This document shows positions 57,509 through 64,000 of a DNA stretch of 64,000 bases, one piece after another. The notes under the pieces are model-generated. The model saw only the letters and a program-made list of their open reading frames with translations. It ran no database searches and was not told the DNA's origin. Position 1 is the stretch's first letter; the number at the start of each line of letters is the position of its first letter. The DNA comes from Hymenopus coronatus (lineage: Eukaryota; Arthropoda; Insecta; Mantodea; Hymenopodidae): the NCBI GenBank assembly GCA_030762935.1, contig CM060897.1, forward strand, positions 112,898,176-112,962,175. The letters are read 5' to 3'. The translations under genes were made by a program, and so were the position numbers.

Positions 57509-57892
57509 TGCAGGAGAGAACCTGCAAACTTCCGGTGAGACTCTCCCCCCTCACAGATGTTATGAATTTGTCCTTGATCCTAAACCTGCAGTAAAGGTTG
57601 CTGCAATATAAACGAGCCTCTTCTGTTCTGCAATTTGTGGTTTAATGTGGACGATGAAATACATGCTTGGCAAGGCGGACCCTGGAGATTTGGATGGTTG
57701 ACCCATCACAGCGTCCCCGATAACAGCGAATCATTGTTCTGGCGTAATGAAACCCACATACGTTAATTTAGGACAGCGTTCCAGATAGTGTTCGTGTTCC
57801 CTCCCGTCCTCCTTTTTCTGCTTTACACACACAATTCCGTACCGTTTAAATGAACAAGGAAACATTGTCAGGAAAAATTCCATTCACATCAA
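57509..57892. other. Unassigned interval
   Basis: Mixed-composition sequence without recognised domain or repeat. Confidence 0.4.
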
Positions 57893-58769
57893 TTTTACTT
57901 TCTCTACACTTACTATGTACATAGTGTATAGAGAAGGTATTGTAATGCACCCAAAATTCGATACCGAGATTTCACCGGAAATACATGTTTTGGATCTCCT
58001 ATATAAAAAAAAAGCATTTTTGGAAAAAAAGGTCCGTGTGTGTATGTGTGTGATTCTGTAGATCTTATAACTCAAAAACGAAAAATCCGTTAAAAACCAA
58101 ACTTGGTATTTATGTTTGGTATCTTCCAAGGATGCGACACGAAGATTTTCAAGAAAATCTCCCACCCCCAACAACCCTTTACAAGGAACTTTTTTCGAAA
58201 AATGTTGATTTTCTCAAAAATGGCTCTAACGATATTAATTAAAAGATCGTATATTAAAGCTATTTATCTGACAAATAAAGTGTATATCATGAATTTTCTA
58301 GGAATAGCATCTGAAGACTACCTTATTCTGTATGAATTTTACGGAATTTTACAGAACTGCTAAACCGTAAGAGAAGGACAAAAGCTTACCACACAAAAAA
58401 TATAGAGCGCGTTAAAACACAATTTATGTAATATTAATTTTTTTCGTGGAGTTGGTCGTTTTTTTTTTTTAGATATTCCTTGTTATTGGTTTTAGCTTTG
58501 AGAAACTTATACTTTTCTCATACAGGCGTTTGTCAACTCTTGTCCATACAAACAAAGGAACCTCAGTCACATAGCAACCAGCTTTTGACTATCACTTTAA
58601 CCTATGGTACTCCCTTATTTCGTGTCTTCTTACAAGGAAGCAAGTAATAAGACTGTTTCTGCTATTTTTTCTTGATTAGCATGAAGTAAATAGAAGCATA
58701 AGATTTTCAATAATATTTTTTGCAGAGCTATAGAGAAAGTCATGTGAATGAAACACATCAGAATTTTTT
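57893..58769 (+). mobile_element. Family H copy, full length
   Basis: Palindrome ACTTACTATGTACATAGTGT with closing ATAGAG. Internal palindrome AAACCAAACTTGGTATTT. Right hairpin CATGTGAATGAAACACATCA, in which only the loop has changed. T-run at 58459-58470. Confidence 0.85.
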
Positions 58770-58778
58770 CTAAAGGCT

Positions 58779-59722
58779 CCAAAAAACAAACAATTCTTAC
58801 AACACATTCTTTTATCCATATCTTGCTAATTGAGATAAACATTACCAGAATTGGTCTTATTACTTGCTTCCTTTTAAGTAGAAGCTAAATAAGGGAGTTC
58901 ATTAGCCTAAAGCGATAGTTAAATCTTATAAAAGCTCGTCGCATTGTAAAATAATTGAGGTTGGGTTCGTTTTAAATGGTCTCGTTTAAGAAAAGTTTGG
59001 TAGTTTAAATTTGAAATGAGTAACTCTTGAAAACGGCATCAATAATGTGTTTTAACGTGATCCACTCATTTTGTGAGGTAACTTTTTGTCTATATCTTAC
59101 GGTTTACCTGTTTTGCAAAATTCATCCAGAATTAAAAGATCTTCAGAGATTATTTCCAGAAGATTAAAAAAAACGCAGTTTATTTGAGATACAAATATAT
59201 TTCATATACAATATTTTAATCAAAATTAGATTTTTATTAAAATCTCTTATATTTAAGATATTTTCATGACAAATAAAATATATATCTTGAATTTTTTGGG
59301 AATAGCATCTGAAGACCTCTTTATTCTGGATAAATTTTGCTAGATTTTGCATAAATAGTAAACAGTACGAGATAGACAAAAACCTACTACACCAGACATG
59401 CAAATCTCGTTGTAAATGACAATTTATATTATACACCTTTTTTCGTAGAGTTAACCATTTTTGAGATATTCCTCATTTTTGGTTTCAGTTTTAAAATACC
59501 TAACTTTTCTCATACGGAAATTTGTCAACTCCTGGCAATGCAAAGAATCGGATTTCATCCACATGGCAACTGTTGTTTTAATGTAGTGATTTCCCTTCTA
59601 CTTACAAGAAAGCTAATTTTTATTTCGATTGTCATGACGTAGATAGAAGAATACGTTTTTTTGACAATAATTTGTTATTGAGCTGTAGAAAGTCATTTCA
59701 ATGGAAAACATCACATTTTTCG
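58779..59722. mobile_element. Family H foldback
   Basis: The minus half (ACACATTCTTTTATCCATAT to TACAATATTTTAATCAAAAT) turns at about 59228 into a plus half (TTTTTATTAAAATCTCTTAT to TCAATGGAAAACATCACATT). The turn is at the symmetric sequence TTTTAATCAAAA/TTTTTATTAAAA, so the flip point is itself palindromic. Confidence 0.7.
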
Positions 59723-60073
59723 CATAATTTATTTTGATATACCTATCTAGAGGAAGAGCTGAATTTGATCAAGAAAGTTGCGGTGTCGGAAACCTCGCAC
59801 ATACGCCTAGTAGGATGGCAACCAGCTCGTCGTGCGCAATTCCTAAGGGGCTGTATGCCACTTAGTCGAATGTCCCAGGTGCAACGCTCTCCTGTATAGG
59901 AAGGAAACTGCTACAAATGGGGTACATCCTTTTCAGAAAATGGCAGGTATTCTGTCATTATATCTCCTGAAAAATATCAGCCGTTTCTTTCATAAAATTC
60001 TCTTTCGGTAAAGATAATATGCGAAACACGTTTTTAAATTCTCAATACTTGAGTCGTGATTGACATCGCGTTT
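59723..60073. other. Unassigned interval
   Basis: No feature recognised. The tract 59790-59910 is less AT-rich than its surroundings. Confidence 0.4.
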
Positions 60074-60170
60074 ATTTCTGTATAGTGTACATAGTAGCTA
60101 GAGAAGTTGTAATATTCCACCATAACCAAGGACATACCTGTTTTGAGGCCCCCTGAATCAAACATTCTTT
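60074..60170 (+). mobile_element. Family H left-end stub
   Basis: ATAGTGTACATAGTAGCTAG, AGAAGTTGTAATATTCCACC and GGCCCCCTGAATC, then it breaks off. Confidence 0.6.
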
Positions 60171-61816
60171 TTTTACTCTAAGTCGTTAGAACATAGATAG
60201 AAAATGTATTACATTGCACTCAAAAATTCAGTACTGAGATTTCAATGAAATACACGTTTTAGGGTCCCCCGTATAAAGAAAAAAGGCTATGTGAGTGAAC
60301 AGGAAATAGAAAATGGAGCCAGTTAAATACAATTTCAGAGTTTTCCAAAGAAGCGACACGAATATTTTAAAGAATGTCCTCACCCCAAACTACCCTTTAA
60401 ATGGAAACATTTTCAAACTTTTGGTTTTCTTAAAAAATACTCTACAATTCTGATTTAACTACTATATATTAAATATGTTTACATGAAACTTTATACATGT
60501 ATATATGTATATACATGTATAATGAATTTTCTGGGAATACTCTCTGAATACTTCTTCATTGTGAATGACCTTTGCATATTTGGTAAACCGTAATAAATAA
60601 ACCAAAACTTACTACACACACTTTATGTCATATACACTTTCTGAGGAACTAGGCATTCTCAACATATTCCTTGCTATTGGTTTCAATTTCAAAATATGTA
60701 AAATTTTCTCAAACGTCATTTTTTCATACCTTTTTATTTTCTCTATACGCACTATGTACATAGTGTATAGAGAAAGTATTGCACTCCACCAAAAAATTCG
60801 ATACCGAGATTTCACCGGAAATATATGTTTTAGGGTCCCCTGTATCCAAAAAAGTTTTTTCGGAAAAAGGTCCGTGTGTGTGTCCGTGTATCCGTGTGTC
60901 CGTGTGTCCGTGTGTCCGTGTGTCCTTGTGTCCGTGAACACGATAACTCAAAACCGAAAAGTCGGTAAAATACCAAACTTGGTACGTAAATTTAGTATCT
61001 TCCAGGGATGCGACACGAAGATTTTGAGAAAAATCCCCCACCCTAAACTACCATTTACATGGAACTTTTTTCGAAAATTTTGATATTCTAAAAATGGATC
61101 TAACGATTTTTATTAAAATATCGTATATTAAAGATATTTACCTGACAAATAAAGTGTATATTTTGAATTTTCAGGGAATAGCCTTTGAAGACTACTTTAT
61201 TCTGGGTCAATTTTACGGAATTTTGATAACTGCTAAACCGTAAGAAATAGAAAAAAACTTCTCATACAACAAATGTAGAGCACTTTAAATCACACAATTT
61301 ATGTTATATACATATTTTTCGCGAAGTTGATTGTTTTTCAGATATTCCTTGTTTTTGGTTTCAGCTATAGAACACATACTTTTCTCATACAGGACTTTGC
61401 GAACTCGTGTCCATACAAACAAAGGAACTTCAGTCACATAGCAACCAACTTTTGGCTATCACTTTAACCTATAGTACTCCCTTATTTCGCTTCTACTTAC
61501 AAGGAAGCAAGAAATAGGACTATTTCTGCTAATTTTTTCTCGATTAGCAGGAAGTAAATAGAAGCATAAGCTTTTTAAAAATAATGTATTGCAGAGATAT
61601 AGAGAAAGTCATGTGAATGTAACACATCAGATTTTTCCTTTTGTTTACTCCTGGACATGTAAAGAGAGCCTAAATTTAATCACATAACAGTTGGATTTTC
61701 AAATAGTTGACCGTCAGTTTAACCTAGTGTAGTCTCTTCCATTATGGAACTAAGTAGTAAGAGAATTTCTGCTAGTGTTTACCTTGATTAGCATTAAGCA
61801 GGTGGAAGAATGAGTG
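60171..61816 (+). mobile_element. Older family H copy split by a younger full-length copy
   Basis: Left part 60171-60734 (TTTTACTCTAAGTCGTTAG to TTCTCAAACGTC) and right part 61643-61816 (GTTTACTCCTGGACATGTAA to GATTAGCATTAAGCAGGTGG). Consensus order is restored when 60735-61636 is skipped. Strong divergence marks it as old. Confidence 0.8.
60735..61636 (+). mobile_element. Family H copy, best-preserved full length (902 bp)
   Basis: The left end is TATTTTCTCTATACGC with palindrome CACTATGTACATAGTG and stems CTCTATA/TATAGAG. Then come the TTCGATACCGAGATTTCACC block and a core of TGTGTCCG units. Body blocks are CCAGGGATGCGACACGAAGA, GATATTTACCTGACAAAT and CATAGCAACCAACTTTTGG. The right end is AGTCATGTGAATGTAACACA then TCAGATTTTT. 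CCTTTT stands at both borders (60729-60734, 61637-61642), so either a 6-bp duplication or a chance match in T-rich DNA. It serves as a reference for the family: no open frame is conserved between copies, so it must be mobilised in trans. Confidence 0.9.
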
Positions 61817-62693
61817 TTTTACTTTCTCTAGCCCCGGATGTACAATGTACATAGTGATAGAGAAGTACTGTATTCCACTCAAAAATTCGATACCGAGGTT
61901 TCACCGGAAATATATGTTTTAGGGCCCCTTTATCCAAAAAAAGAATTTTCACAAAAAGGTCCGTGTGTGTGTGTGTGTGTGTCCGTGTGTCTGTGAACAC
62001 GATAACTCAAAAACGAAAAGTCGGTAAAATACCACACTTGGTATTTAAGTTTAGTATCTTCCAGGGATGCGACACGAAGATTTTCAGAAAAATCCCCACA
62101 CCCACAACTACCCTTTACGTGGAACATTTTTCGACAATTTTGATTTTCTCAAAAATGACTTAACGATTTTAATTAAAATATCGTATATTAAAGTTATTTA
62201 CTTGACAAATAAAATGCATATTTTGAATTTTCTGGGAATAGCCTCTGAAGACTACTTTATTCTGGATGAATTTTTCATAACTATTAAACCTTAAGGGATG
62301 TACAAAAACTTAACCCACAAACAATGTAGAGCAGGATAAAACAAAAACACAATTTATGTTATATACATTTTTTTCGTGGAGTTGATCGTTTTTGAGATAT
62401 TCCTTTTTCTTGATGTCAGCTTTGAAAAACTTATACTTTTCTCATACAGGAATCTGTCAACTCCTGTCCATACAAACAAAGGAACATCAGTCACATAGCA
62501 ACCAGCTTTTGGCTTTCACTTTAACCTATGGTACTCCTTTATTTCGCTTCTACTTACAATAAAGCAAGAAATAAGACTATTTCTGTTAATTTTTCTCCAT
62601 TAGCATGAAATAAATAAAAGATAAGCTTATTAACAATAATAATTTACAGAGATATAGAGAAAGTCATGTGAATGGAACACATAAGATTTTTTT
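61817..62693 (+). mobile_element. Family H copy, variant-palindrome subfamily
   Basis: Left CTCTAGCCCCGGATGTACAA with GTACATAGTGATAGAG, sharing the CTCTAGCCCC arm with the copy at 35713. The right hairpin is CATGTGAATGGAACACATAA. It lies directly behind the preceding copies in the same orientation. Confidence 0.85.
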
Positions 62694-62696
62694 AGG

Positions 62697-62757
62697 ATTG
62701 GTTTGTTACAGAATAGACAGAGAAAGCAATGTGAACGGAATCTAAAGGAATATTGTC
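62697..62757 (+). mobile_element. Family H right-end stub
   Basis: GTTACAGAATAGACAGAGAA and AGCAATGTGAACGGAATC resemble the body end plus the first hairpin arm; the second arm is lost. Confidence 0.45.
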
Positions 62758-62835
62758 CAAGCTTATAAACTGCGATTCTTCTTTAATTCTATATGCATTT
62801 TATTATTTTTGGCAAATTACTCACATTTTAAATAT

Positions 62836-63110
62836 GTAGGGTCTCAAAAGTAACTAAAAACTTTCAAAGGCTATAACATATTATAATATATGAGATTGAT
62901 TCAAAAGAAAAGAAGTTTCATCCTGAGTAAGCAATTGGGTTGGTTTTGTCTTGTTAATTTTTTCAGTTCACTATGAGTTCGGTTTTGTTGTAATTTTATT
63001 CATACTGCTATAACAATTTTTAAGTTACGGATAATGGCTCCATCACTAAATGGTAGAATACAAATGATTCGATGCTATTATGAAAGCAAGCGGAGTTTTT
63101 CTAAAGAGTA
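62836..63110 (+). pseudogene. Possible DNA-transposon 5' end with transposase N terminus
   Basis: GTAGGGTCTCAAAAGTAACT at 62836 resembles the terminal repeat of Tc1/mariner-like elements. About 200 bp later ATG at 63034 opens MAPSLNGRIQMIRCYYESK, similar in pattern to the N terminus of insect Tc1/mariner-type transposases. The frame is lost after KRSFSK, where family H body sequence begins. Weak on its own. Confidence 0.4.
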
Positions 63111-63380
63111 TATATACTTTTTGGTAGAGTTAACGGTTTCCGAGACATTTTTTGCTATTGGTTTCAGTTTTGTTCAAATTTCAACCGTTTCACAAAGCGA
63201 ACGGTCTTTAATGTCTAGTGTGTTCGATATTTCTCTTCAACCAAAAGGTAGGATGTAATAGGACCATTTCTGCTAATGCTTCTCTTGATTAGTATGATTT
63301 AGATAAAAGAATAATATTGTGTACGAATGTTTGTTTGCAGAACAGGTAGAATAAGTTATGTAAATGGAACAAATCAAATT
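63110..63380 (+). mobile_element. Family H right part, tandem upstream unit
   Basis: From TGGTAGAGTTAACGGTTTCC to TATGTAAATGGAACAAATCA. Its terminal T-run runs directly into the left end of the next copy (AAATTTTTTACTTTCTC at 63376-63392), a second head-to-tail junction. Confidence 0.75.
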
Positions 63381-64000
63381 TTTTACTTTCTCTACATGTA
63401 CTAAAAAAGTAAAAGGCGCGTTATTTATGGACGCTCTTTAACTGCTGTGGTTCTCAGCGTCCCATTCTATACTGGGCGTGGAAGACCGCTTAATTTTGCT
63501 CAGAGGCCCCTCTATCAGGCTCGAGGTTCTTTTACGTGCCGTAAATCTATGACACGGGACCAACGGCTTTACTTCCCTTCCGAAAGAAGCCATGCTAAGG
63601 ATTTTTACGCCCGAAAAAATCCATTGTCCTCCGCCGGGTTTGAACCCGCGACCTTGGGTATATGAAGTTAGCATGGTAACCATTACACCAGGGAGGGCGA
63701 TAATCTACATGTACTATGTGCATAGTGTAGAGAGAAAGTATTGTATTGCACCCTAAAATTTGATACCGAGATTTCACCGGAAATACATGTTTTGGGCCCC
63801 CTAAATCAAACAAATATTGATATTTAAGTTCAGTATGGATGTGACACAAAGATTTTCAAGAAAATCTCCCAACACCCAAACTATTCATTACATGGAAACC
63901 ATTTCCAAAACTTTGATTTTCTCAAAAATGGCACAAAGATTTTGATTAAAAGCTGTTTTATTTAAGATATTTACAGGTCAAATAAAATGTATGTCTTGAA
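63381..64000 (+). mobile_element. Family H copy interrupted by an S5 SINE, runs off window
   Basis: TTTTACTTTCTCTACATGTAC is interrupted at 63404 and resumes at 63704 with CTACATGTACTATGTGCATA. The body continues (TTTGATACCGAGATTTCACC, AAAAATGGCACAAAGATTTT) to the window edge. Confidence 0.85.
63404..63703 (-). mobile_element. tRNA-derived SINE, family S5, complete with 13-bp TSD
   Basis: TCTACATGTACTA is duplicated at 63391-63403 and 63704-63716, inside the palindrome of a family H copy. On the minus strand the head reads CCCTCCCTGGTGTAATGGTT (A box) and GGTCGCGGGTTCAAACCCGG (B box), close to a real tRNA. The body carries AAGCCGTTGGTCCCGTGTCA. The 3' end is CGCGCCTTTTACTTTTTT. It is the best-defined S5 copy, and the insertion postdates the H copy. 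Confidence 0.9.

Noticed and set aside
60729..61642. Calling CCTTTT a firm target-site duplication of family H
   Set aside because: The site is T-rich and other insertions show no matching 6-bp duplication, so it is reported as a question only.
63640..63700. A tRNA gene on the minus strand
   Set aside because: It is the head of an S5 SINE bounded by an exact 13-bp duplication.

Overview
The window looks like repeat-dominated, intergenic DNA from a large eukaryotic genome, most likely an arthropod and probably an insect. It is AT-rich, has no recognisable intact host gene, rRNA or tRNA gene, and contains decayed mariner, Tc1/mariner-like and hAT transposases, several tRNA-derived SINE families and very long microsatellites. 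The species cannot be told from the sequence. The long open frames at 32329-33496 and 34119-35207 are microsatellite artefacts, not genes.

The dominant component is one non-coding family of about 0.9 kb, called 'family H' here. It is present in about 45 full, partial or rearranged pieces covering roughly 28 kb, over 40% of the window. I define the direct (+) orientation as follows. The left end is T-rich, then ACTTTCTCTACA, then a palindrome centred on ACTATGTACATAGT. Next come a GATACCGAGATTTCACCGG block, a (GT)n core, an internal palindrome AAATACCAA/TTGGTATTT and a long conserved AT-rich body. The right end is TGTAGAGAAAGT, a small hairpin (ATGTG, 7-nt loop, CACAT) and CAGATTTTT. The shared 12-bp inverted ACTTTCTCTACA near both ends, the hairpin next to one terminus, the microsatellite core, the T-run targets and the head-to-tail junctions resemble Helentron-derived (DINE-1-like) non-autonomous elements. 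That assignment is inference.

Layout: 0-5.5 kb holds H copies, one copy of a TATA/E-box promoter-like repeat, SINEs and a broken mariner. 5.6-10.5 kb holds H copies and a clean 1.4-kb hAT-type element with an 8-bp target duplication. 10.5-31 kb is mostly H copies, including foldbacks, with SINEs between. 31.9-35.5 kb is an H copy split around a 2.8-kb tetranucleotide-phased array that folds into an inverted repeat with arms near 0.93 kb. 35.7-46.4 kb holds H copies, a Tc1/mariner-type pseudogene, the inverted second copy of the promoter-like repeat, and a pair of E-box/TATA direct repeats flanking an H copy. 46.7-51.4 kb is one ancient hAT transposase gene on the minus strand, broken into five colinear pieces by nested insertions. 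53.3-55.2 kb holds an AT-rich perfect-looking palindrome, a TIR-like element with an internal tandem repeat, and a (GA)n tract. 55.4-64 kb is almost wall-to-wall H copies, with nested and tandem insertions and a SINE with a 13-bp duplication.

There is no operon or pathway. The relationships are insertional: who landed in whom. Target duplications let the order be read directly in several places.
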